Assembly (NCBI GenBank): GCA_017303995.1
Contig: JAFLBE010000029.1
Location: 1 to 53,414 of the forward strand
Direction of reading: 5' to 3'
DNA: 53,414 nt
Source of the DNA: Bacteroidota bacterium
Lineage (GTDB): Bacteria; Bacteroidota; JABWAT01
Part shown: positions 7,729 to 17,400 of the stretch, piece after piece
How the letters are laid out: every line of letters starts with the position of its first letter
How positions within the stretch are numbered: the stretch's first letter is position 1
Position numbers and translations under genes: made by a program
The notes under the pieces: generated by a model
The model's database searches: none
Told to the model about the DNA's origin: nothing
Seen by the model: the letters and a program-made list of their open reading frames with translations, nothing else

Positions 7729-9349
7729 TTTTTATACTAGATTTGATCAACGGAACCCCAATACATGCTGGTGGTGGCTGAATATGCAATAAATCGGCAA
7801 CTGTAGCAGCAACATCAACTACAAAAGCTGGCTCATTGTTTTCTTGTGCCGGAACATTCCATCCATAAAAAAGAATCGGAACATGGGTATCATATCTGAA
7901 TGGTGACCCGTGAGTTGCCCCGATATCAGTTTTTCCTTCAAGAAAGTGGGGTCTCAACAAAAAGGCAACATCTCCAGATCTGGCAGGATTCCATCCGTTT
8001 AAAATCATGCTTTCCATATCTCTTTTGGCTGATTTACCATCCAGATTTTTTCTTAGCTGAATTTCACTAACCAAATCCATGTTTGTTCTAATCCAATACC
8101 CGGTTACATTCTGCAACTCTTCAAAGTTAATCTTGTTTTTATCAGCGACGGCATGATTCAAAAAAACCTGATTATTTGAAATATTGATAACCAAATCAGA
8201 AACCCCAAATTTATTTTTTAGAAAAACTGATAACGAATCAGCAATTGCTTTTCTGGAGTAATAACCGTGTGGAATTTGACTTTCTTCCAGGAAACCATGT
8301 GCCTCTCCAACGGCATGATCTGCAGTAAGGAATAAGAGATAATTCCCTTTTCCAACTTGTTTGTCAAGTATTGCAAGTAAACGTGCTAATTGTTTATCCA
8401 GACGAAGGTAAGTGTCCATCACCTCAACGGAATTGGGTCCGTAAGTATGACCAATATAATCAGGGGAGGAAAATGAAATAGCCAGAAAATCAGCATCCCG
8501 CTTTTTCCCGATATTTTCACCAGAAATCAGGGATTCGGCAAATTGAAGCAGAATTTCATTACCAAATGGTGTGGTTTTGATTTTGTCCAGTTTTTCGCTT
8601 TCTGTCAATCCGGAAAAATCATGAGGAAAACTGTGATCATTTTCTTTGAAAATATCGTATTCCCATGGTACTTCATCTTTGGTTTGAACCCGATAAAGGT
8701 CTGTATTTGCCAGTAAATCCCAGGATTTTGCCATCAGGGATTTTGCTACTTGTTTTGAATTAAAAGATTCTGCCCACTCAGGCTGTGTTTTCTGATAATA
8801 AGTGGAGGTTACAAAATTCCCCGATTTTCCATCATACCACCAAGCACCATTTGCCATAAATCCGCCGGGCAAAACAGATCCACGATCCTTTATTGAAACA
8901 GAAAAAACCCTGGAGTTTGGATTATCAATTTTAAATTGGTCAGTTATTGTTGGTGTTTTTAACCGGTGTGGCGAACTTTTGCCAGCATTCGTTGAACTGC
9001 CGACTGTTTCATAAGCCGGATCATCAACCACGTAAATTTCTTTGTCTTCTGTTCCTTCATACCAGTCATTTGAAATGATACCATGATAGTGAGGTGTTGT
9101 ACCGGTATAAACGGTGGCGTGACCTGGTGCGGTATAAGTTGGGACATAGTTGAAGTGTGCATTGGTAAAATTAGAGCCCTCACGTTTTAATCTCGCGAAT
9201 CCGTCGGTCCCATATCCCGCTGAAAAACGTTCAAGGTAGTCGTATCTCATCTGATCGACTACAATGCCAACAATTAATTTGGGTTTGGGTGCCTGAGCTG
9301 AGAGGAGTACGGGGAATAAAACCAGGGTGAGTAAAAGTAGACGGGACAA
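7715..9349 (-). CDS. PafA-like alkaline phosphatase-superfamily protein
   Basis: About 545 residues, periplasmic phosphomonoesterase of the type I phosphodiesterase/PafA group. A TTG start at 9349 is preferred: GGAGG sits 6-7 bases upstream and translation then begins with a good signal peptide (SRLLLLTLVLFPVLLSAQ). A longer reading opens at 9379. The metal site is visible as VVDQMRYDYL near the N-terminus, PTYTAPGHATVYTG with the nucleophilic Thr, TADHAVGEAHG, and ATHGSPFRYDTHVP near the C-terminus. It should liberate phosphate from organic phosphates. The last codons are formed by a REP-like element. Confidence 0.87.
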   Translation of the reverse strand: MSRLLLLTLVLFPVLLSAQAPKPKLIVGIVVDQMRYDYLERFSAGYGTDGFARLKREGSNFTNAHFNYVPTYTAPGHATVYTGTTPHYHGIISNDWYEGTEDKEIYVVDDPAYETVGSSTNAGKSSPHRLKTPTITDQFKIDNPNSRVFSVSIKDRGSVLPGGFMANGAWWYDGKSGNFVTSTYYQKTQPEWAESFNSKQVAKSLMAKSWDLLANTDLYRVQTKDEVPWEYDIFKENDHSFPHDFSGLTESEKLDKIKTTPFGNEILLQFAESLISGENIGKKRDADFLAISFSSPDYIGHTYGPNSVEVMDTYLRLDKQLARLLAILDKQVGKGNYLLFLTADHAVGEAHGFLEESQIPHGYYSRKAIADSLSVFLKNKFGVSDLVINISNNQVFLNHAVADKNKINFEELQNVTGYWIRTNMDLVSEIQLRKNLDGKSAKRDMESMILNGWNPARSGDVAFLLRPHFLEGKTDIGATHGSPFRYDTHVPILFYGWNVPAQENNEPAFVVDVAATVADLLHIQPPPACIGVPLIKSSIKKSGH

Positions 9350-9471
9350 GATTATCCTCCATAGAAAAATGAAGAACAAATATATCAGATTCGGAGGAAG
9401 AAGAAAAACTTAAACGGAACGGACTTGGAAATTTGGGTTACAGATTTGAAACTAACTTTTGAAACAAATAA

Positions 9472-9505
9472 AAAAGGCGGTTAATGAATTCATTAACCGC
9501 CTTTT
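9472..9505 (-). terminator. Intrinsic terminator, perfect 34-bp palindrome
   Basis: A gapless palindrome centred on GAATTC with arms AAAAGGCGGTTAATGAA and its complement, 18 bases past the stop of the minus-strand lipoprotein gene, followed on that strand by a T-rich stretch. It should terminate that gene before the phosphatase. Confidence 0.85.
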
Positions 9506-9523
9506 CAACCTTACAACAATAAC

Positions 9524-9970
9524 TTACTCGTAAACAAAAAAGGAATTTGAAGTAGTCTGCTGACCACCAATTGATTTTGTCATGTCCTGATTCATATAAA
9601 TACGATGGTTAACTCTGAAAATATTCACGCCGCCAACAGGTACTGCCGGAACTACAAATTTGTATAAAAGTTTATTCCCTGAATTCAGTGAAAATACTTT
9701 CCCGCTGGGAACCGGGTGACTGGCAACCACAGTTTTCCAGTTTTCAACTGTTTTTTGCTGAAGCTGATAGTCAACTTTTGAAGAATCTGTTCCATCAATT
9801 GAAATGTAAATGGCCTGATCCAAATCATTGACGATCGAAACCTTAACAGTATCACCAACTGTATATTCAGTTCTGTCAGTTTTTATTTCGGTGTTGTAAT
9901 TGGGCACATCTGGGGAGTCACAGGAAAAAGCCAATCCGGCAAGTGCGAGAGTGGTAAGCCATTTGTTCAT
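9524..9970 (-). CDS. Lipoprotein, unknown function
   Basis: A 148-residue lipoprotein. The ATG at 9970 is chosen over 10039 because it gives a typical lipoprotein signal (MNKWLTTLALAGLAFSC, lipobox LAFSC) and has GGAG upstream. The mature part reads as one Ig-like beta-sandwich (DRTEYTVGDTVKVSIVND... LLYKFVVPAVPVGGVNIFRV). Similar short domains are often annotated as intracellular proteinase inhibitor or emp24-like, but I cannot assign one. Single-gene unit with its own terminator. Confidence 0.7.
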   Translation of the reverse strand: MNKWLTTLALAGLAFSCDSPDVPNYNTEIKTDRTEYTVGDTVKVSIVNDLDQAIYISIDGTDSSKVDYQLQQKTVENWKTVVASHPVPSGKVFSLNSGNKLLYKFVVPAVPVGGVNIFRVNHRIYMNQDMTKSIGGQQTTSNSFFVYE

Positions 9971-10150
9971 AAAAACTCCAGGGTTGGTTGTAAATTGTTT
10001 AGCCGGTTTTACGGGAGTGTTAAAAAAAAGTTTTATCAACTTTAAAACTGTACTTTTTTTTGTTCCGGATTGAATTATTCGTTGAAACTAAAGACATTTC
10101 AAGTGCGTTTAATTGCTGATTGATTTTCAAAAAACTTAAAGGAGCGCAAC

Positions 10151-10480
10151 ATGATTCTTACAACAACAAACACAATCGAAGGCAAAACCATAAAGGATTA
10201 CAAAGGAATTGTGACCGGTGAGGCCATTATGGGTGCAAATGTTTTTAAAGATCTTTTTGCCAGCATTACTGACATTGTGGGTGGCAGAAGTCAGACTTAT
10301 GAACGTGAACTTGCCAAGGCGAGAGAAATTGCATTACAGGAACTTGAAATGGCAGCAAGTCAGCGTGGTGCTAATGCAGTTGTTGGTATTGATCTGGATT
10401 ATGAAGTCTTAGGCTCCGGCGGATCGATGCTGATGGTAACCGCAAGCGGAACTGCGGTCGTTACCAGTGACAAGTTATAA
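10151..10480 (+). CDS. YbjQ/UPF0145 family protein
   Basis: A 109-residue soluble protein of the YbjQ family: it starts [14 protein letters not shown], has [16 protein letters not shown] and the long helix with [17 protein letters not shown]. Family members form pentameric rings, sometimes proposed to bind metals or act in heavy-metal stress; function here is not known. GGAG precedes the ATG. The last two codons and the TAA lie inside a heptamer repeat array that begins at 10469, so the C-terminus (KL) may be repeat-derived. Confidence 0.87.
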   Translation: MILTTTNTIEGKTIKDYKGIVTGEAIMGANVFKDLFASITDIVGGRSQTYERELAKAREIALQELEMAASQRGANAVVGIDLDYEVLGSGGSMLMVTASGTAVVTSDKL

Positions 10481-10503
10481 GTTATAAGTTACAAGTGGTA
10501 AGT
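10469..10503. repeat. Heptamer array (TATAAGT/TACAAGT type), 5 units
   Basis: Five in-phase heptamers: GACAAGT, TATAAGT, TATAAGT, TACAAGT, GGTAAGT. The array begins within the ybjQ-like coding end and supplies its stop codon. Confidence 0.85.
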
Positions 10504-10513
10504 GTTTTGTAGG

Positions 10514-10531
10514 GGCGACCGGCTGGTCGCC
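10514..10531 (+). terminator. Short GC-rich hairpin between convergent genes
   Basis: GGCGACC (10514-10520) pairs with GGTCGCC (10525-10531) across GGCT, followed by TTTCTTATTT on the plus strand. It lies 34 bases after the YbjQ gene and ends 5 bases before the stop of the convergent gene. It could terminate either; it also resembles the small REP-like hairpins elsewhere here. Confidence 0.5.
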
Positions 10532-10535
10532 TTTC

Positions 10536-13184
10536 TTATTTCAGAAACACCATCCTCAATACTTTTCTGTTTTCCCCTGCTGACAACCGGTAAAAATACT
10601 GTCCGGATGCAGCCATTCTTCCCGAATCATCACTACCATCCCAGGAAAATGAATAATAATCTGCCAGTAAGGGTTGGTTAACCAAAGTTCTAACCCTCTG
10701 CCCCAGAATATTGAAAATTTCAAGGGAGACGTGCCTGCTTACCGGAAGCTGAAAATTAATCGTGGTTGAGTTATTGAACGGATTCGGATAATTCTGTAAA
10801 AGTAGAAATTGATCGGGTACACCAATTTCAATTAATAATGGAACTCCGTCTAAAATCCTTCCATTTAGATCAATTTGCCTGAGTCGATAGGTAATAATTC
10901 CCCGTTTTGCCTTAATATTATGCGTGAAATCATAGTTTTGGGTGGATTGTGTCGTTCCGGCACCTTTAACAAATCCAACTGAAATCCAGCTTGCCGAAGT
11001 ATTTGAACTTTGTTCGCCAGTTGTTTCTGCATCTGTTTTAACCTGGATTTCAAAACCGGCATTGGCGGTTTCTGAACTCGTTTTCCAACTGAGTTGAACG
11101 GACTTACCATCCCAGAATCCAGAAAAATCAGAAATTTCAACGGGAAGTGTACCTCCTATCTGATTGAGCCAATCAGGAATTCCGTATAGAAAACTTTCAA
11201 TTCCCATTTCAGAAACCTGGTTAAAACCGAATCCCAGAACAGCAACATTGGCTGGTCCATTAAAATAAATGCCAGCTACCGTATCAACTGAATTAAATCC
11301 GGCATATCTGGCTGCAACCATTGCACCATTTACCGGTTTCATTGCATCTGGCGACGGTGATGTAAGCGTAGAAACTGAACCTGGTGAAATTCCATCCCCT
11401 AAAATCTGATTAGTTTGATTCCCGCCATTTATATCATCTGAAACAGGTTTAACTCTGAGATAATTGTAAAGAAAAGAAGTATCAGGTGTGCTTCCTGATA
11501 AACCGTGTGAATAAACCACATTTTCACCAGCAAGAATAAGTGACCGTTCGTTTCCCTGGTCAATAAATTTTTTAATTCCTGTTCTTTGATTGGTGGAAAG
11601 AGCTCCTGGCTCATCCCAGAAAATTGTTTTCCAGTTTACCCAGGACGTATCACCGGCATTTCTGTCGAGGTTATCATAGACAAGGTTATTTGCGGTTAAA
11701 ACTGAAGCAATTGAATCACGGGCGGCCTCATTTTTCCAACTGATCAGAATATTATTAAACTCTCTGATTGAAAACAATTTTGAAGATGCAAGTGACCGAC
11801 CTCCCGAATTACTAACAATATGAAGTTCAAGTAAATAGGTACTGTCAACTTCACTGTTTGTGAGAGGTAAATCAGCAATCCAGTCAGCAAATAGTGAGGG
11901 GGTTGTTGCGTTTAATACTCCGGTTGTCAACACTGATCCTTGTTTCGAAATTTTCCATTCTGCACGTTCAATTTCAGAAACAATCCCTGAATTCTGATCA
12001 ACCCAAATGGGTCTGGAAGATAATAATCCCCAATTTCCCTGATTGTCTGATGACCTTATCCGAAGCAAATGAAACCCGTTTTGCAAGCCAGATAAATCAA
12101 GAATAACATTTTTATCAATTATATTTACCGGTGAAACTGAAATGGGAATCCCCTTTCCCAAACCCGGATCATCCCCAAAGAAATACTCAATACCTGAGAT
12201 TACTCCCAGATTATCGTTTTGTATTCCCTGTTTAATAAAACTTCTGTGAGTTGTAAAACTCCAGGAGTCTGAGCTGGTTTTTACACGGATTCCCAGATTA
12301 TGAATACCATTCGGAATTCCGGATAAATCAACCAAAATTGAATCTGATAATCTTGAAGATTGAGAAACAGGAATCGTTTCACCCTGTCCTAAACCCGGAT
12401 CAGAATCGAAAAAGAATTCTACAATTTCAATATGATCAGTTGAGTCACTGGTAATTATTTCAACCAGAAGGGGTTTCATAACCGGGATTCCCCACAATCC
12501 AAGTTCCGTTTTTGCACGAAAATATATGGCATGAAAGCCCGGACTGAGATTTTCAAGATTGACAGATAAATTCCGTGAAATAAGCGTATCGGAATCAACA
12601 GAAATTGAATGCCCAAGACCCTGCCCCGGGTCAGAATCAAAAAAGTATTCCAGTCCTGCAACATTTGCAGTAAACAGAGGACTTTGTTCAGCAAGTAAAA
12701 ACCCTCTTGAATGATCTAAACTCCATCCGCCGGTTTCATCCTGATACCGAAAATAAATTCGATGGAAACCAGGAAATAACCCAGCCGGAACTGCAACAAG
12801 GAAACGATTACCAAGAGTATCGGCCGGAAAGGAAATGGTGGTTCCAAGGCCATAACCCGGATCAGAATCAAAAAAATATTCGAGTTTTTGGATTTTGTTT
12901 TTTACCAGTGGATTTTGACTCGAAAGAATAAAACTTTTTGATTGGGGTAAACCCCATCTGCCACTGTCATCCTGAGCCCGGAAAAATATCCGGTGAAATC
13001 CGTTTTCAAGTGAAAGGGTTTCTGCAGAAAATGAAAGATCAGCAGTAGAATCTGGAGAAATAGAAACTTGAATTCCTTTGCCCTGCCCCGGGTCAGTGTC
13101 AAAGTAATACTCAATCTGCAAAAGGTTCTGCGCAGAGACCAGAGCCGGAAAAATCAAAAGCAAAAGGAAACATCCCATTTTCAT
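10536..13184 (-). CDS. Secreted repeat protein with type IX sorting tail
   Basis: An 882-residue exported protein with a signal peptide (cleaved near VSAQ-N). Residues 25-400 are five tandem modules, each starting with E-[YF]-[YF]-F-D-[ST]-D-P-G-x-G and containing a GFH-x5-R and a Trp-Gly; the starts fall at 25, 102, 179, 256 and 333, exactly 77 apart. A central region (about 470-680) has alternating strands and helices, perhaps a GATase-like fold. Then come an Ig-like domain (EISDFSGFWDG) and the C-terminal tail with NYPNPFN, ILGQRVRTL and MVFLK, the type IX/FlgD-like sorting domain. It lies 23 bases downstream of the beta-helix gene, probably in one operon. Ligand unknown. Confidence 0.8.
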   Translation of the reverse strand: MKMGCFLLLLIFPALVSAQNLLQIEYYFDTDPGQGKGIQVSISPDSTADLSFSAETLSLENGFHRIFFRAQDDSGRWGLPQSKSFILSSQNPLVKNKIQKLEYFFDSDPGYGLGTTISFPADTLGNRFLVAVPAGLFPGFHRIYFRYQDETGGWSLDHSRGFLLAEQSPLFTANVAGLEYFFDSDPGQGLGHSISVDSDTLISRNLSVNLENLSPGFHAIYFRAKTELGLWGIPVMKPLLVEIITSDSTDHIEIVEFFFDSDPGLGQGETIPVSQSSRLSDSILVDLSGIPNGIHNLGIRVKTSSDSWSFTTHRSFIKQGIQNDNLGVISGIEYFFGDDPGLGKGIPISVSPVNIIDKNVILDLSGLQNGFHLLRIRSSDNQGNWGLLSSRPIWVDQNSGIVSEIERAEWKISKQGSVLTTGVLNATTPSLFADWIADLPLTNSEVDSTYLLELHIVSNSGGRSLASSKLFSIREFNNILISWKNEAARDSIASVLTANNLVYDNLDRNAGDTSWVNWKTIFWDEPGALSTNQRTGIKKFIDQGNERSLILAGENVVYSHGLSGSTPDTSFLYNYLRVKPVSDDINGGNQTNQILGDGISPGSVSTLTSPSPDAMKPVNGAMVAARYAGFNSVDTVAGIYFNGPANVAVLGFGFNQVSEMGIESFLYGIPDWLNQIGGTLPVEISDFSGFWDGKSVQLSWKTSSETANAGFEIQVKTDAETTGEQSSNTSASWISVGFVKGAGTTQSTQNYDFTHNIKAKRGIITYRLRQIDLNGRILDGVPLLIEIGVPDQFLLLQNYPNPFNNSTTINFQLPVSRHVSLEIFNILGQRVRTLVNQPLLADYYSFSWDGSDDSGRMAASGQYFYRLSAGENRKVLRMVFLK

Positions 13185-13207
13185 GGCTGACTCCTCTGAG
13201 GTTAATT

Positions 13208-14242
13208 TTACCGGTTTGATTTTGCTTTAATCCGGACAGGAAGTCCGTTTGTAGCTGAACCCGAAGCAGGAGCTTCGAGATAATAAATAGTAGGTAACGA
13301 GGGTATTCCGGAAATCACATAAGGATCCCATCCACCAAACGGTCCCACATCGGTGCCATCTGTTCCGTAATTGTCCCCGGCAGACCCATCTAAAAGTTGA
13401 TAATATGCATCAGTGCCACCGGTTGAAACAAAAAGGGATGTATTCATGCCTGTATTTTGTTTATTTGAACCTGCCGGAAGCTGATTGGAATTGCAGAGAT
13501 TATTTGTGATCAGATTATTTGCTCCGGAGTAAAACCCACCGGCCATAATATTGTTTGTTACCACACAGTAGTTGATACTCCAATAACCATGAGTCAGGTT
13601 ATTGGAAATAGTTGCTGAAGATGTTGCCGGGCAACTGATCGAATAGCCGTATGAATTATCAACAATCTGAATAAAATTGTTTCTGATTTCAATATTTGTA
13701 TTCTGACCCTGTAACTGCACAGCGTAACAAGTATTTCCGGTATAATCATTATGAATATAATTCTGAATGATAAATACATTCCCGGTTTCTGAACTAATCT
13801 GAATAGAAGCGGTGCCAGTTGTAAAGCCATAAACCCTGTTTCGTTTGAAAACAATATTACTTGCGTTTATAATTATTTGGCTTCTTGCACTCAAAAGTGT
13901 GGGATAATGGAAGTAAAGTCCGGTTATGAGTGAACCTTCAGAACCTGGATTCAGATCGGTGAGCCCGATCCGTGCTTCTGAAATATTCGCCTGAGTTTCC
14001 GGATTTTCAGCCAGGAAAAAACCGGGACCAAACAGATTCAGGCGTTTCGTCATGACGAGGGGTCCGTACGGAACCCCGGAACCCATGATATAAAGTGTAT
14101 CACCGGCAGAAGCTGCATCATGTGCAGCCTGAACAGTAGTAAAGTCAGCAGAATTGCCGGGATTGCTGTCGACATGCCAGATCTTTCCGGATGCAGGTGC
14201 AGCTGAAAGACAGATAAAAATGAAACACAGGACAGATTTCAT
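13208..14242 (-). CDS. Secreted right-handed parallel beta-helix protein
   Basis: A 344-residue exported protein. The start at 14242 has GGAGG five bases upstream and a signal peptide (cleaved near PASG-K). IWHVDSNPGNSADFTTVQAAHDAASAGDTLYI is the standard N-cap of pectate-lyase-like or DUF1565 beta-helix proteins (a few residues shown suffice: HVDSN, DFTTVQAA, GDTLYI). The middle has Asn-rich coils (IEIRNNFIQ, ATISNNLTH, NLITNNL) as in stacked helix turns. No catalytic triad is evident, so surface binding is as likely as lyase activity. It lies upstream of the 77-residue repeat protein and is probably co-expressed. Confidence 0.75.
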   Translation of the reverse strand: MKSVLCFIFICLSAAPASGKIWHVDSNPGNSADFTTVQAAHDAASAGDTLYIMGSGVPYGPLVMTKRLNLFGPGFFLAENPETQANISEARIGLTDLNPGSEGSLITGLYFHYPTLLSARSQIIINASNIVFKRNRVYGFTTGTASIQISSETGNVFIIQNYIHNDYTGNTCYAVQLQGQNTNIEIRNNFIQIVDNSYGYSISCPATSSATISNNLTHGYWSINYCVVTNNIMAGGFYSGANNLITNNLCNSNQLPAGSNKQNTGMNTSLFVSTGGTDAYYQLLDGSAGDNYGTDGTDVGPFGGWDPYVISGIPSLPTIYYLEAPASGSATNGLPVRIKAKSNR

Positions 14243-14354
14243 AATACCCTCCACCTCTTGATGGTGTTATATTATGACATTTTGCAATAAAATGAAATAC
14301 TAATTATAGTAATTTAACTATTGTGTTCTGATTTGTGAGCGAAATCAAAATAGA

Positions 14355-14445
14355 TATAAGTTATAAGTTACAAGTGGTAAGTTTTACGTGGTAGGTGGTA
14401 AGTGGTACGGGGAAAGTTTTAAGTTACAAGTTATAAGTTATAAGA
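14355..14445. repeat. Heptamer array, 13 contiguous units
   Basis: Thirteen uninterrupted 7-base units in strict phase: TATAAGT, TATAAGT, TACAAGT, GGTAAGT, TTTACGT, GGTAGGT, GGTAAGT, GGTACGG, GGAAAGT, TTTAAGT, TACAAGT, TATAAGT, TATAAGA. The consensus is approximately [TG][AG]TAAGT. It ends at the terminator of the downstream minus-strand gene. Confidence 0.9.
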
Positions 14446-14481
14446 AAAATCCCGGGGAACCAGTGGGTCGCCCGGGATTTT
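14446..14481 (-). terminator. Intrinsic terminator of the large enzyme gene
   Basis: Arms 14446-14456 (AAAATCCCGGG) and 14471-14481 pair perfectly, 5 bases past the stop at 14487, with a T-rich run following on the minus strand. It marks the 3' end of the carbohydrate locus. Confidence 0.8.
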
Positions 14482-14486
14482 GTTCA

Positions 14487-17400
14487 TTAATACTTCAATA
14501 AAATCCGCCAGGTGCCCGCCGGAAGTCTGACTTCCCTTTCGGTCCAGTCTTCCCATGGCTTTCCATTGACCAACACGGCTTTAAGATCTTTCGATAAAGG
14601 TGATTTAACAATCAGCCGGGTACCCGGTTTCAGATTTCCATCCACACGGATTTCAATTCCATTCGAAACTTTTTCTGCTTCCCAAGAGACATTTCCAAAT
14701 AAGGAAAAAGCATTTTCAATCCCGATAGGAAAAGGAGAATTCAACCAGTCATCGGGAATTCCTGCTGCCAGAACCAGTTCTTTTTTACTTTCATTTTCAA
14801 ATACAAACATCGACCTGAAAGCATGCAGATAATCTGACCCTATCCAGGTGTGAGGCATATCACCGATCCATCGGCCTTCACGTTCGTTCCGCCAGACAAT
14901 TTCAGCCCATTGGTTCCAGGCCTGAGGTCGTTGATCTTTAAAGAGAAAATCAAAGGTTTTGAATGCCCGGTCTTTTTGTCCGAGCAGGATAAACGAATGG
15001 GTATTTCTGATTTCGTAGGGTGTGTAATCATTCCAGGTGGAAATTGGCAAAAGCCGTGAATCGACAAACTCACTATACCGGTCAAAGGTTGCCTGAAGTC
15101 CGGACGATTTCAGTTCGTCTTTTTCATCGCCGGGATATAAGGCAATTGAAGTTGATGTGGCATCGAAATCACCCAATTCTGCACAACCCGGAATATAAGC
15201 AATTCCCATTTCTGATTGGGTTTTTGCAATAGAAGCCAGAATATCTTTTCTGTAGTCAACTGATTCTGTTTTGTACTTTTCTGCAAGTGTTTTATCCCCC
15301 AAAACATCAGCCAGAAATGAAGCATCTTTCAGTCCCTTCAATGAGAAAAAATTATCCCAGTGTGAATGCACAGCTTTTGCAGAGTAACCTTCATGGGATA
15401 TGGATTCAGGAACAAGTCCGAAATAGCGTGTGCCTTTATAGGCTGGTGTTTTACGCCCATTCCGCATGGTGATGATGAAATCGGCTGCGCGGACAAGTGT
15501 TGGCCAGTGTTTTTTAACAAACGCCGTGTCACCCGTATACTGGAAGTAATGTGCAAAAGCATAAAGCAATTCACCGTTGCTGTCATTTTCAGGAACGGCA
15601 TCTGCTCCCCGCTGATCAACGACACACGGAACACGACCGGAAGGAAACACATTCGGAGTAAACCAATCCAGGAAAGCTTTTACTTCTTTCGGATTTCCGG
15701 TTTGAAGTAATCCCGCCGAGGTCATTGATCCATCTCTGATCCAGGACCGGAGATAACTTCTGGAACCTGGCTGGATTCGGGGTCCGTCACGATTGATAAA
15801 AATGTAGGCCAGATAACTTCTGAACGTATTCAGCATTTTTTCGCCTGCAGGCGGGACAAGAAAAGTTGTGCGGTTCAGTTTTTCTGACCAGGAGGAAACA
15901 AGTTTGGATTTCTGTTTTGAATAAAACTCAGACGGATTTGCAGCGCCTTCCCTGAATTCTTTTTCTTTTTCTGCTGACCAGGGAACGGAAACAATCACTT
16001 CCGTGGAATCACCGGGTTTTAGGGAAAACGGGTAATTCATTCCACCGGAGAGCAATCCCTCAGGATCTTTCATTTCTTTTTCTGACGGAAAGTTACCGGA
16101 TTGCACCATACCGGCAATGTCAGCATCCCTGAATCGGGTAATTCCGGTTTGTGCAGGTTTTGAAACCGGAAGAATGGAAACAGAATCGTTCAGAATCCAT
16201 TTTGAATTCTCCCATTTTCCCGAGTGAATTCGTGCCAGTCCACCTTCAACCAACCGGTTTACATTTTGCCAGGGCGGATTCACCTGAAATGGACGGAAGG
16301 CGACAACAAGTTCACCGTTTTGGATTTTCTTACTTGTATTGACCATGCGGTAACGGACCAGCTGACCGGTATTTCCGGCCGTTCCAACTGAGAGCAATTC
16401 CGTTTGGAGTTCAACCGGTTTACCGGTCCAGGTTACGGATGGAATCGGGAAATAGCCTTGTTCGAGGGACTGAACCGGCTTAACATCCGCCCAGGTGATC
16501 CGTTCTTTTCCGAGACGAAGAAAAGGCTCAAGGGACAGATTTTCCATACCGACTTCGAAGGCGCCGTCTTCGTTGAACAAAGCTTCACGCTGATCGCCAT
16601 CAACCCCTGAAACCGTCCAGTAGGACATCTCACCGGTGAAGAAACGGGGATATTCTCCCCGTTTTGAGTCCTTTGCAAGGGCTGTAAACTGCTTATTGGC
16701 ATCACCGGCAGCTTCAGAATCCGAAACCAGAATCTCATTCAGATCTACCATTTTGGGCGAATTCCATTTGATTCTGATAACGGATGGACGTGCATCCTGA
16801 AAAATAACTTCATCTTTTCCGCCATTTCCACGGGTTCTGGTAAAAACCTGAGAAAAGTGAATCCGGTCATCAGCCAGTTCAACCGAATAATCAGCCGGAA
16901 ACTTTTTTCCCCAGAAAAGCTGGAGAGCACCTACACTGGTCGGGCGTTTAAACGTGAGCAAAATCTGTCCGGATGAAAGACTATTTCCAGTTTTGATTTG
17001 GCCATCACTAATTTTGGATGAACTGCTACCGTCAACCAGAAAGACATCTTCGTCACCAACCGGAATCACTTCTTTAAGTTCAGTTCCCTTTTCAAATTCT
17101 GCTTCAAGTTTGAGTCCGTCTGCAGAAACCGGATTCCAGCGAATAATTCGTCCGTCCCAAACACCCGTTTCATCTGAGAAAACCAACTTTTCTTTCTTTC
17201 CATTCAGCAGATAAACTTTCACCTTTTTCAGTGGTGAACCTGATTGGCGGATTTCAAGTCCGGCTACTTTTTGAATTTGCAGGAACTTCAGTGAAACTGA
17301 TTTTTTCCCGGATTCGGTTATCAACCAGCCAGTCGCCAAACTTCCATCAGTTAATGACTTTCCGGTTTCAGAATCCAGCTCTTTGCCGGAAACGACCGAT

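Noticed and set aside
14355-14445. Possible CRISPR array
   Set aside because: Units are 7 bases with no spacers; no cas genes in the window.
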